Source: Blastomyces gilchristii SLH14081 (Eukaryota > Ascomycota > Eurotiomycetes > Onygenales > Ajellomycetaceae). From it: a stretch of DNA of 64,000 nucleotides. Positions 1 to 11,762 of the stretch are shown here, one piece after another; position 1 is the first letter of the stretch; every line of letters starts with the position of its first letter. The notes under the pieces are model-generated. The model was not told the origin of the DNA, did no database searches, and was given only the letters and a program-made list of their open reading frames with translations. A program made the position numbers and the translations under genes. The stretch is from NCBI RefSeq assembly GCF_000003855.2, contig NW_003101654.1, forward strand, positions 266,588 through 330,587, in the 5' to 3' direction.

Positions 1-475
1 AAGTGTCCATTGCGATGTGCTTGACATTATCGCTGAGGTATCTTTTTGTATTTTTCTGCCGGAGATGGGCCAGATTGGGAAGGGCGGGACGAGGTTTGAC
101 ACTTGGCATTGGTGTTTTGGAACATCAAAGATGGACAGGGTTTTCGCGGAGGTCGCTCCTCAGATATCTCCACAATTACAGATCAGGGATCTTCCAAAAT
201 CGAGAAGATTGGCGCATATGGCTAGGTCTCTTCACCTTACAATTTGTATGGCAATTTGGCCCGGGGTTGTGGTGTGGTAGGGGAGAACGGGGGATAATCC
301 CACACAGGAGTTTCGAACAACATCTGGTTCACATTTGACTGGATAACTCCACCACCACACGGGGTATGCGGTCGGCGATGGGGTCAAAATACTCATATGA
401 TCGAGGGCTTTTCAATGGATCTATCAGTGGGTTCTTATTTGAAAAATCGAGCGAGTTCGTGGTGGAGCGGTTGTT
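1..475 (-). mobile_element. 5' end (5'UTR) of a Tad1-like LINE, copy L-a
   Basis: Reverse complement of the GC-rich 5' segment of the full-length LINE at 36912-37405, with only scattered differences. The match starts at the window edge and stops at about 475, where sequence of gypsy family A takes over (compare 62047 onward). It lacks only about 22 bases of the 5' end seen in the full-length copy, so this LINE was nearly complete; the rest lies left of the window. It keeps many CpG sites, unlike its surroundings. The short open frames across it are not conserved as protein and I do not call them genes. Confidence 0.8.
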
Positions 476-1156
476 TATAAAGTTATTATATAGATTAGCT
501 TATCTTCTCTAATTAACTCTACAGTATCAACTGATTCTATCTCTGTAAGTGAGTCTGTTAACACTGATTAAAAGTATAAACCTGACTTATTGATAGCTAT
601 ATATGAATTATATCTTTGAAGTTATACAAGTTTCAAGTTCATGTTATCTGTGATATCTGTAATAATTATAGTTTCTATAAATCTTCTTCAAGTTCTGAAA
701 AGATCTTGTAATTCAAAGATAACTCTTATAAGTCTCTCAGCTCTCAGATCTGAGTTCTCACATTCTGCTTATTATAAGAGCAGATTTCCAGTTTTCATCT
801 CTTAGCTTATTTGCTTTATAAGCTTTAGAGACACTATAGTGACCTGAGATTCTAAGTTTATCAATACTTTTCATACTGATGAGACAGCAGTATCACTGTG
901 TGATCTCTCTCTACAAGCATGCATTGTTATTGAGAGAGTAATATATTCAGATATCAGTCTCAAGACTCTTAAAAAGGCTATTACTGACTCTGTTTATAAC
1001 TCTTCAAATTTCAATTTTAATTTATTGAGATAGTTTATATAAAGATGTTCTAATTTAGAATAGATGAAGCAGACACTCTTTTTCTTAATCTCTCTATTAT
1101 ACACTCTATTTATAAGAGCTTGTGAAGCTCTCTCTCTCTGCTCAGCAGTCAGATTT

Positions 1157-1528
1157 GGCCCCGGTGGCCGAATGGTTAATGCGGCCACCCAGTAGCACCT
1201 TGGCGTGGGAAACCAAGGCGCGTGGGTTCGAAACCCGCAGGGGATACATTAAATCCGGAACTCAAGCACCTCAGGTTTCTAATAAATACAGAGGTGTACA
1301 AATCGCTTCAATGAATTGCTCTATGTTCCTGAGCTGGGAAGTTATTATCGCATGTATCTAATTGTCACTCCTTTGTATTTTCCTATGTTCTTGTTATCTT
1401 GGCATGGTCTCAACACCTGTATTTCCTCCTGTATAACCAACACTTGACCTGTATTTAACATCACGCAAGGACTCATCATAAGCTCCGCTTGCATATGAGT
1501 ATAATGAAAGAATAATAATAATAATAGT
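1157..1528 (+). mobile_element. tRNA-derived SINE, copy 1 (best preserved)
   Basis: A 372-bp unit flanked by a perfect 13-bp duplication AGCAGTCAGATTT (1144-1156 and 1529-1541). The head has Pol III A and B boxes, TGGCCGAATGG and GGTTCGAAACC, in a tRNA-like context with a CCTTGG/CCAAGG hairpin between them; acceptor pairing is only partial, so this is a SINE head and not a working tRNA. A body of about 260 bp follows, then a short stem (ACTCAT/ATGAGT) and an AAT microsatellite tail. Four related copies lie at 7248-7621, 20909-21219, 21879-22253 and 30877-31188. The tail resembles the 3' end of the resident LINE, which probably mobilised it. Confidence 0.9.
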
Positions 1529-2514
1529 AGCAGTCAGATTTGAATCTTTCTATATCTTATTATCTTTCTCTGATAAATCTGATCTCTGTTATTCTAATTC
1601 TCACAGAGCTGATTAATAATCTACTCTCTATAAGTCTGTGATTCTCACAGTAATCTGTAAGCAGTGAATAAGAGTCATCAGTTTCTTCAGAGTTAAGAGC
1701 TTAGAGTCTTACTTAATAAGCTTATTTTATATATCTTTATTCAGTCTCTTTATAGATATCATCATTCAGATCTTGTTTCAGAACTCTGTATTCATAGATC
1801 TTAATTCATATTATAATTTTATAAAGTGCTGTGAGTAGTTTTTATCAGATTTATCATCTCTTTTCTTAATATTAATGATTGTGATTCAGATGTTCTCTGT
1901 TTAGCTTATAAAGTTTCTTAACTTATTCTCTAAATAGATCTTAAGAACAGATTAGTGAGATCTCTCATAATTATTTTCTAGATAATTTAGTCAATTCTTT
2001 ACTTCAGTATAGTAAAGATCTGTTATTATATAGACAATAGCTTCTTCATCTTTCATATCACACAGCTGAGCTTGTAAGTCAATTTCAAATACAAACTTAC
2101 AGAAGTTTTTATAGATTATAATTCAGTAGATAATCTTAAGTAGTTATAACTTAAGAAAGATTCTTTTCAGTTCACAGATGTCTCTGAAGATTATATCTAG
2201 AGACTCAGTTCAAGAGTGTTTACAGACAGTAAGTATTTCTTATAGAAAAATAGCTTAATTCTGTGAGAGATACTCAAGAATATTTATCACTGAGATTGAT
2301 ATATTTATGAGTTCAGAGAGTTTCTCTGTTACAGATATAGAGAATAATATTCTGTGAGTAATTAATTAGTTCTCTGAGACCTGTTTTACAGAAATTATTC
2401 ATAATTCAAATAACTGCTTCTAAGTGTCTGCAGTAGAGTTTGCAGAGATTAAAGTATATAAGTTTCTAGTTCTTTCAGTCATAACAGACAGTTGCTGACT
2501 GACAGAGCTTGAAA

Positions 2515-2772
2515 TGTAAGAATAAGTACTCACAGATGATTATTTAGATATTTGCAGCTTGGCATGTTATATACTATTAACTACTAGAAGTATTCACTGT
2601 AGAAAGATAGAATATAGAGATTAAATGTATAATAGTATTTAAGCTGAGTTATGAATAGTAGTTATGAACTCTAGTCTATATAGCTGTATGTAGTCAAGAG
2701 CTGTTAACCCTATTAGTTACATGAGAGATAGAAATAGAGGTAAAGAATCCGCGAGAAGCTGGATTTCTTACA
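2515..2772 (-). repeat. 5' LTR of gypsy A1
   Basis: 258 bp, starting TGTAAGAA and ending TTCTTACA, the inverted terminal pair of this family. Same length and sequence as the LTR at 63704-63961 and, minus its MITE, at 56200-56971. CpG sites survive near its outer end (CCGCGAG). Confidence 0.9.
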
Positions 2773-4877
2773 GCTAGAGATCACAAAACTAGTGAGTATA
2801 AAGGTGAAACATGCTCAAAAAGAGGTGAAATATGTCAATATACTCTGCTTAAATGCTTCAATTGCAAAGAAAAACATGTATCTAGCTCAAAAGAATGCAT
2901 GTTTGCTTCAAGAACTTAAGAAAACTAAAGAAAAGATAAAGCTCAAAGTCAATCTATAACTGAAGACAACAGTCAAGTCAGTAAACCTGTAACTGCAAGC
3001 TTAAAAAGAAGAAACTCTTAATTATCTAAATCTTCATATCTTCAATTGTTCAGCTAAATGTAAACAGAATTTGAATTCTCAAACATCTGTTAAGATTAGA
3101 GAATTGAGAAATAACTCTGATAATAAACTAGATAGAATGTAAGCAGCTAAGATTTCCGCTTTTTAAAATAGTTATAATCTACTATCTGATAATAGTAATT
3201 AGATTCTACTCTATCTCTACTCTGTTTTAATATTGAATATATAATAAAAACAATAACAAAAGTTTAAAAACTGTTCAAAAATCACAATTATTCAAAACAA
3301 TAAGAATAGAAACTCAAATTGCATTTATTCTTCTCTTCAAATTGTATTTAAATAAAAAGTTGATTTTATACTTCTTCAGAAACTGAATTTTGATGCTGAG
3401 TAACAGTAGAATATTTCTTATTCAAGCTACTACTGCTTTCTATCTCAAAAGTCTGAGATAAAGTCAAGAGTAGTAATCTATGAAAGAAAGAGATTAAGAT
3501 ATTAATTTAATCTAAGATTTGACATTATATCTGACTCTGATATTCTAGTAAGTGATATTATAGATAAAGAGATTAAGTTTGATACTGTACAGCTTATAAA
3601 TATCTATAATGAAACGTCATTGAAAAAAAATAATAATATCTGAATAATTAATAGAGAATTTTTGAACATATCTCTATTAAAAAACTCTATAATTACAGGA
3701 GATTTCAATACACATCACTTCTGATAAAATCAGAATGTAAAAGAGCAGTAAGAGTAGATAAACTAGTTAAATAAACTTTTAAATATTCAATAGATTTAGT
3801 TAACAAGTCTAATTAATAAATATTCTTTAGAAAAGAGATTGAAATAGGAATTTATAATAGATTTAATTTTCATATCATAAAATCTAATTAAAAAATAACA
3901 TATAAACTAGTTTATTAATTCAAATAAGACATTAGAATCAGATTATGCAATTATTCAATTTAATATTAAACTAAGTGAAAAATAAATGAGTGAAAATCCT
4001 CTTCTCTCTAATTAGTATAACTTTGAAAAAGCTGATTGAAAAGTAGTTGAAGAAAGTATAAAACTGTTAAAATCTGAAAAGCAGAGTGAGCTATATTGAA
4101 ATCTCAGTCAAGATATCTCAAATGCAATGCTTGAGAATAGAGTAAAGCTTATTACATCTATTATTGAAACAAGTGTTAGAGATAATATTTCAAAGAAAAA
4201 GTCTTCTAAGTATTTCAAACCTTGATGAAATGAGAATATCACATTTAAAAGAAAATAATTAGCTACTGTCAGAAGAGATTGAAAGAATAATATAATATCT
4301 AATAAAGAGTTCAAAGCTGTCAGAAATGAATATTTTTCAGATATTAAAAGAGTTAAAACAGACTGTGAGAATAAATTTCTTAAAGAAGCATAAGAAAAAG
4401 AAGTTTTTAAAGCTTTTAACTATATTAAAATAAGAAGTGTAGCAAAACTTTCGGCCTTAGAATATGAGTTACAGAATGAATCATATATAGTAAATTCTTT
4501 TGAGAAAAAATGTCAAGCTTTTATGAGAATTCTCTTTCAAAACTCATCAGATTCAGATTCAGAGAAAGATCATATATCACTTTATAACTATATTAATGAA
4601 AATGACTGTGAATGATCTGAACTTATACAAGATGAATTAGAGTCAGCTATCTTGTCAAGTTCAGTTAAAACTGCTGCAGAGGCTGATTCAATCAATCACT
4701 TAATCATTCAAAATACATATTTCTACTTAAAGAATGAGTATTTTAAGCTCTTTTTCAATCTCTTGAAAAATAAGTATCATTTTGAATGCTGAAGAGAAGT
4801 TACTTAAGTAATCCTTACAAACTCTAATAGACAAGCTTCAATTTCTAAGTTATATAGAGTAATATCTCTATTGAACT
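2773..4877 (+). mobile_element. Tad1-like LINE fragment, copy L-b
   Basis: Colinear with 39716-41822 of the full-length LINE: end of ORF1 (last zinc knuckles), the ORF1/ORF2 gap, the endonuclease domain (the metal-binding GDFN.HH motif is recognisable at about 3697-3720) and the start of the reverse transcriptase. In-frame stops are mostly TGA where the family has Trp. The left side is interrupted by gypsy A1; on the right, homology ends abruptly at about 4877 without a recognisable LTR terminus, suggesting a deletion junction with the chromovirus that follows. Confidence 0.85.
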
Positions 4878-6500
4878 CTTGTATTATATCTTACTATCAT
4901 TGAATTAGTAAAGAATAAAACAGTCTATAATCTTTTAATCTGACTACTTTTAGATTTCATTGATAAATTACAGTAGAGAAGCACCTCTACTGCAGCTTGA
5001 ATTCAGAAGTTGAAGAAGAAAGAGTTCAGTTTAAACTTGAAAGAGACAGACTCTAAGTGAGATAGTACTGCTAAGAAACTAAGTCACTGATAACTAGAAG
5101 AATATGAACTTCTACTACTAAATAATTTAATCTTTGTCTCTTATAGCAGAGCAGTATGCTAGAAGTTATTGAGAATTCATTATAATAATTCTTACACTGA
5201 GCACTTCAGATTAGAGAAGACTGAAGATCTTCTAAAACATAAATATGTTTAAGACAAGCTTCAAATAGATATTAAAGAGTATATTGAGACTTACAATATC
5301 TGTTAAAGAATAAAGATCTCACAGTATAAGTAATACAGTGAGTTAATATCACTGTCTGATTTAAAAAGCTTATGACAGAATCTATCAATTAATTTCATAG
5401 TTAATCTACTGAAGTCAACAAGAGTGAAAGAATATGACTTGATTTTAATTATTATTAACTACTTTACAAAGATGATTAAATATATTTTTACTTATAAAAA
5501 GATTAAAGCCTCTGAATTGACTGATCTGTTTTTAAATATTATTATTTATAATCACAGTGTTCTGAAATTGTTAATAACAGATTGAGAATCCCTCTTCATC
5601 AGTAAATACTAATTGACTTTTTACTATTATCTTATAATAATATATCTTGTCAGTATCCCATTTCATCTGCAGACAGATAATCAGACTGAATATCAGAATC
5701 AGATATTAAAATAGCATCTTCAAGTATTCTATTTATATTAGCAGAATGATTGGCTTAAACATCTTCTGACAGCTTAATTCATATATAATAATGCAAAGAA
5801 TGCAATCTTAAAAGTATCTTCTTTCTATACTTATTATGAATATAATTCTTCATTACTCAGTGATGTTGCGGATGACATTTCTAAGAGAGAGATAGACAGT
5901 CAGAATATTGAACAGACACAGAGAACAGAGTATCTCTCAGTATCAGAAGTACAAGTGAGATTGAAACTTTTGAATAAAATTCATAAGAAGATAATGAAAA
6001 GCATTCACTGTGTTCAGAAGTAGAAGATAGAATACTATAATTGAAAACATCTTTCAATGAAGTTCTTGATAGAGAATCAAGTGCTACTTTCAGCAAAGAA
6101 TATCAAGATAATAAGACTGTATAAGAAGCTCAGTAAGTAGTGACTAGAATCTTTCTCAGTAATAAGAGTACTAAGTAAGCACACATATAAGTTGAAATTA
6201 ATCTCAGAATTGAAATCAATTCATTCTATTTTTCACATCTTCTAGTTAAAGCTCTATAAGCAATACTCTGAAATAATGCTGTCTCAGCTGAATAATATTG
6301 AGATAGAGAGTGATACTGAATATGTTATTAAGAAAATATTGAATAAGTGAACACATTACAGTAAGCTTCAATATCTTGTTAAATGAGAAAGTTATTCATT
6401 ATCAGAGAATTTGTGAGAATCATTTAAGTATTTAGAAAATACTGAGAAAGAGATTGCAAGCTATGAGATAACTAGTAGAGACTGTCTCATTACATATCAG
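4878..6500 (+). mobile_element. Chromovirus (Ty3/gypsy family C) 3' half: integrase and chromodomain, decayed
   Basis: Plus-strand translation with many stops shows, in order: an integrase zinc finger (His/His then ETYNIC at about 5110-5320), an integrase core (dispersed matches including YFTKMIKYI and PFHLQTDNQTEYQNQ, about 5330-5800), and a C-terminal chromodomain (EYVIKKILNK then LQYLVK, about 6313-6470). This is the order of a chromovirus pol end. No start, protease or RT is present here, and the 3' LTR could not be delimited. Stops fall at former Trp, Gln and Arg codons, as expected for C-to-T decay. Confidence 0.75.
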
Positions 6501-7247
6501 AGATGTTGAGTAAGAAATACTGCTTAGAACTTCACATTTTTCTTAAAGAGTTTTTTAGAGATGATGTTGTAATGATGAGCTGATATCTTATGAACTCTGT
6601 AGCACTCTTCTCCTGTTTTCTCTCAAAGAGTTTCTAGAAGTTTAATAAGACTACACAAGTATAAAATTCCTGAAGTAGCTAAGAGAAAGAGATATTTAAA
6701 ATTAACAAGATTAATATTATTAACTCATAGACTGCTGCTATTTTAATAGAATCACAGCTCACAGAAAAGGTAAAAAGAGAAATCAAGGTCTACTCACTGA
6801 TAATTATACTGTTATCAAACTCATTCTTCACTGTTGAAGTCTTCAGTATCAGTATCTTTATCTGCTATGAAGTTAGTACTGCAGCACTGTAGAAGAGCAT
6901 GCTGCAGAAGAGCATAAGAGATATATAAAGTATTAACTTATTAATTTATAAAGAATCTCAGTTATCTACTTCAATTGAAGTGAGATTCTCTTTAATCAGT
7001 AATTAATCTGTGTGATACTTTCAACAGTGATACTGACTGATCTCTTCTTAAGACTAGTTATTCTGAGGTATTTTTTCATCTCAAAGATTCATACTTTTGC
7101 CTTCTTTTATAGATGAGTAAGAGAGATCTTCTCAGTCTTGATAAAATCTATTAACACTTGAAGCTCTGAGATTCTTGCTCTATACTACTTAAGTATCTAT
7201 GCTTCTTGTCAGAACTGATATAATGTCTTCTTACAGAGTAGTTAATA

Positions 7248-7621
7248 TTATTATTATTATTATTATTCTTTCATTATACTCATATGCAAGCGGAGCTTAT
7301 GATGAGTCCTTGCATAATGTTAAATACAGATTAAGTGTTGATTATACAGGAGGAAATACAGGTGTTGAGACCACACTAAGATAACAAGAACATAAGAAAA
7401 TACAGAGAAGTGACAATTAGATACATGCAATAATAACTTCTCAGCTCAGAAACATAGAGTGATTCATTGAAGCGATTTGTACATCTCTGTATTTATTAGA
7501 AACCTGAGGTGCTTGAGTTTCAGATTTAATGTATTCCCTGCGGGTTTCGAACCCATGTGCCTTGGTTTCCCACGCCAAGGCGCTACCAGGTGGCCGCATT
7601 AACCATTCGGTCACCGGGGCC
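7248..7621 (-). mobile_element. tRNA-derived SINE, copy 2
   Basis: Reverse-orientation full-length copy: the AAT tail comes first (7248 on), the tRNA-like head with its B box lies at about 7545-7556 and the A box near 7600-7612. Flanked by a 13-bp duplication AGAGTAGTTAATA (7235-7247 and 7622-7634). Many CpG and CpC sites survive in the head, so it is among the less decayed copies. Confidence 0.9.
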
Positions 7622-9109
7622 AGAGTAGTTAATACTTACAGAGAGACAGAAGTCATTATTAAAGATATAATAAAAATAATAGAAGTAAGAGAAGAAATGA
7701 ATACACAGAATTTCTTCTTTCTTCAGCTGCTTAGTACAGTGTAAGCATGTGATAGTACTAGTCAGAGACTGCATCAGAGCCTTCTCACAGAGAAAAGATA
7801 AAGAAACTACAGAACTCTGCAGACTCAACTCAGCAGTATTCTGAGCAGAGCTCAGATATATCATGAGAGAGAAACTATTAATTAAACATCTCTAAATCAC
7901 TGTTCTTGAAATCAAGCTCTCTCTAAGATTCTCTCTGAATGATCACACAGAGTTATATATTATTATATTAATTAAGAGAGATAATGACATTATAACAGTG
8001 ATGAGAGAGATAGAGAAAAAACTGATTACTGATGAACTAATTAGCAGAAGAGATGACATCTCACTGCAAGACATAGCTACTATCATCACAGCTGCAAGAC
8101 ATGCAGAAGAAGAAGAAGATATGATAATGAAAGTTATACTTTCACAGCTTATTGATACTGCTGTCTTCATCTTCAACCTGGCTTTCTTAACAGTGATGAA
8201 GATCACAGCTGCATCATGAAGTCATTTAATCACTAGAAAGTGTCAGAATAAGTCTTTTATTATCTTTCAAGAATGATGCTCTCATGCACTCACTATTATA
8301 GATGAGAGAGAGAAAGAACAATATATCATAGAGAAGAGAAATCTTTTTAAAAAATTCTGTTACTACTGTTAACTTGATCTCTAAAATACACTACTTTTGC
8401 AGAGAATTTTATACATAGAATGAAATATGATGAGAGGTCTGCAAATCACTTATTAACTACATTTTTCACATTTCAAATTGATATATAAGAAATTTACTTA
8501 TCACATGTTTGATTTGAACAGAGATAAGAAAAGAAGATCTATACAGTCAGTAGAGAAACTCATTCATTTCTTTATATCATATAAAGTATATACACTATTA
8601 AAATTGATTAGTAACTATTACTATATAACAAAGATAATTTATAATCTAATAATCTTAAAAGTATCAGAACTATACTCTTAAGAGAGAGAATATTATCACA
8701 TTTTCAGTCATGTCAAGACTCTGTTATAGTTTTACACAGCTTATCACTTTCATGCAGATGATTTTATTCATCTCATAGTCTATTTAAATCAGTTTTAAAT
8801 CACTCTATGACATTATTCAGATATAATATAGAAAGATCTGATTGATGAATATAAGAACCTCACTTATATATAAGATCAGCAGATTACTCTTCTATGATAG
8901 TGAGATGCTGCTGAGGTATTACTTCAGCTATTCTTACTTATAGAATAGAAGAGAGATATTCACTCATTATCTATATAGAATAGCTAGATACTGACTCCTC
9001 ATCAAAGAAGTCAGCAATTCATTTTTCTTCTATGAGAATATATATGAGAGTTACTGCATTTCTCATACAATCTTCTTAGTATACTAAGTATCATATCTGT
9101 GATATTCCT

Positions 9110-9237
9110 GCAATAACCCTGTAGTCTACAAGCTCACTATTCAAGCAAGATAGTTAAGCCTACTCATGCGGCTTCTCAAACAACTACCTCTACATGATGC
9201 CGCCGACTAGCCACCGCTTCGATTCCGCCACGTTACA
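9110..9237. repeat. GC-rich LTR-like terminus
   Basis: About 130 bp rich in CpG (including GATTCCGCCACGTTACA at the end) within AT-rich surroundings. Read on the minus strand it begins TGTAACGTGGCGG, the TG start and short inverted end typical of gypsy LTRs, and it abuts LINE 3'UTR exactly at 9238. I found no second copy in the window, so the element is unassigned. Confidence 0.45.
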
Positions 9238-11762
9238 CTATTATACATTTACCAATTTCAGATATGCAAAATCAGAAAATTCCAGCTCAGAATACAAAAA
9301 CTGTTTACAAATTGCAGTAATTTAACACCTTCTGATACTTTAAAATCATTTGATAATATCATGACAAAGGAAAAGAGAACATAGTTTTAAAGATAGACAT
9401 ATTAAATTGATATATAGAAAAGAACAGAAAAGAAAAAATAAAGTAAAAAGAGACTATAATAAAATAAAATTATTAAAAGAAAGTGTATAGCTGTTTTAAC
9501 AGACTAGATCTAATCAACCTTCATCTCTTCATATACAGATATTTCTGAATTCAGTCATTTTCTTATAACTGCTTGAGTTTCTGATAGAATGTTTATTAAG
9601 TATTTAATTTCTGTCTCAGTTGAGAATAAGAAGCTTATATTTAATTAATTTAAATCATACTTCTGCTTTAATGTGACTCTGAGACTATTGTATAATACAC
9701 AATGCATTATAATATACTCAGAATTGTCATTTATATTGCAGAATGAGCATTCTGTTGAATCAAATCTATCATTAAATCTTTGTATATAAGATTTAAAATA
9801 ATCATCTTCTAGTTTCAGCTGAATTATAGATAAGAATGTTTTCTTTTTACATTTAATTAAACAAGATTTTCACAGGGATTTTGTCTCAAATCTTGCATAA
9901 TTTATACTCTTCTTTTGTTTCTGTCAGCTTTCATTTCACTTATTCAAATAAGATTCTTTTATCTTTCTCTTTATAAAAGACTAGAACACTGTTTTTTGAA
10001 TAGATCTGCTTAATTCTGAACTCTTTTTTATCACTGAATTAGCTACTTCATTGTCATGAATATTTATATAAGCAGGAACTCAGTGCAGATGAATTATCAG
10101 TTTTAATATTCTTCTCTTTTTAATTTTTATAACAGAATTTAAAATCAGTTCAAGATTTATACTATAAATCTGACTATCTTTAAGTATTTTGAAAGTATCT
10201 TGACTATCAGAGAATATTTATATCTCTTTCAAGCTATTTTCTCTTTTATGAGATTTTATCTCAATAAGTATGAAAGCTTTTACAATTATAAATAGTTTAG
10301 TATTGAAGTCTTCAGATTCACAGCTCAAATTTCAGAAATCTAAGATGAAATTGATATTATCTTCAGTATAAGCAATGTCTGTATCTAATCTATTCAAACT
10401 CTTATTTTTTAAGTCATCTGAGTAAATCAGAATAGAGTCTTTTATATTAATTCTAAAGATCTTCTTTAAATACTGTTTATATTCTCTCTCTTTAGATAGT
10501 TCACCTATTTATAAGTCTATGAGAGGTTGCAGCTTTTCTCTTCAGAGAGATATTTTCTCATGATTAACTGTCTCAATATTTAATAAATAAAATTGATTTT
10601 TAATCAGTGATTATAGTCTTTATAGTTGAGAGAGTATTTTCTTTAAAAAAATATTTTCATTTCAATCAAGAAATCTATTTTAATTCAGTTCATTTTCTGA
10701 GTTAATTGATGAAAATGAAGAAGAGACTCTTTCTCTGATTACATGATTTGAGCTCATCTTTATAACTCTCAAAGTAGAGTTTATACAGGTCTTTTTAAAT
10801 CTAATAGCAGAAGAAAGAATTGAAGCTTCAATTTTCATTGCTTTAATAGAAGATGATTTGAATAGTCTCAGAAATCTGTGCAAAGCTCTATTTTACAGAC
10901 TCTGAAAGAGTTCAGTGAAATTTTCTTGATTATTTTATTATACTTGAACTTCATAATCAGCTACTGAGATGATACATACTATGTATAACTATGTCATAGT
11001 CTGAAGAAATAGATCTCTCTCAGTATTTAATAGTCTGATTATACTATTCAATAGTCTCTCTGTCTTAATGTTTCTTTATTGAATATAATATTGAAAATTT
11101 AACTTGAAATTTAACTATACTTCTAGTTATTTAATATTCAAACTGAGTTTAATCTCTTTATTCAAAAGAGTTAGACTTAGTTTTTTCTTACTGAATCTGG
11201 GAAAAAAGTAAATTAACTTAGTTTTATTTATATCAAATTGAATTAGATTGATATCTGCTTTAATAAAGATTTTCTTTACTACTTTTTCAATTACTTATAA
11301 ATTCTCTTTGATTACCTTTGAACTGTAGACTAGATCAATATCATCTATATAACTTGAAAATGTCACTATTTTCATCTCTCTATTCTTGAATAGATATGCA
11401 GTGTATATTGTAAATAAAACAGATAAGATTGAGAATTCTTATGACACTTCTATTTTTATCTCAGTTTTATCTTGTTTCATTTCATTAAAGAATAGTTGTA
11501 TAATTCTTCTGAATATATAACAGTTAACTCATTTTATTAGAGAAAGTGACAGTTTTAATAGCTTCAAAGTTTGAATCATCTTGAACTTTGAAACATGATT
11601 AAATACATCTTTTAAATTAATAACAACTGCAGTTGAGACCAAGTCTTCATTCTTTCCTACTTAAATATCATGAATAACTGAATGAACAGTGTCAATTGCA
11701 GAACATTGTTTTCTATCTCTCATTTATTCATTAAATAGAAGAGAATTACTATTAGAGCTTAT
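9238..11762 (-). mobile_element. Tad1-like LINE fragment, copy L-c (RT to 3'UTR)
   Basis: On the minus strand this reads reverse transcriptase (from about 11760), the connection region, RNase H, the end of ORF2 and part of the 3'UTR, colinear with about 41870-44420 of the full-length LINE. The extreme 3' end and AAT tail are missing because the LTR-like sequence starts at 9237. At about 11762 it joins, head to head, a plus-strand LINE that begins in the last part of ORF2. No open frame survives. Confidence 0.8.

Larger units (their letters stand above)
476..2772 (-). mobile_element. Ty3/gypsy family A, partial copy A1 (5' LTR and start of internal region)
   Basis: Matches the right-hand part of the complete element A2 (about 62047-63961) in the same minus orientation, running from the internal region to the 5' LTR at 2515-2772. 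Heavily mutated, with no usable reading frame. The left end is cut by the LINE at 1-475; the remainder is outside the window. It is inserted in a plus-strand LINE: the base run GCTAG after the LTR corresponds to LINE sequence, but the matching duplicate is out of view. A SINE lies inside at 1157-1528. Confidence 0.85.
6501..9237. other. Unresolved decayed repeat sequence
   Basis: AT-rich, repeat-like stretch between the chromodomain and the LINE at 9238. Apart from the SINE at 7248-7621 I recognise no domain. The longest opening is a 73-codon charged stretch on the plus strand at 7998-8219 with no family resemblance I can name. The last 130 bp differ in composition and look like an LTR end (separate entry). 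It may be the 3' end and LTR of the chromovirus plus one further insertion. Confidence 0.4.

Noticed and set aside
3..338. Overlapping open frames in the GC-rich left edge
   Set aside because: The segment matches the LINE 5'UTR at 36912-37405; the frames are not kept as the same protein there.
1157..1248. Possible functional tRNA gene
   Set aside because: A and B boxes are good, but acceptor pairing is incomplete and the unit continues into a SINE body with a tail and target duplication.
7998..8219. 73-codon charged open frame
   Set aside because: Lies in decayed repeat; no homologous domain recognised and no start or regulatory context.
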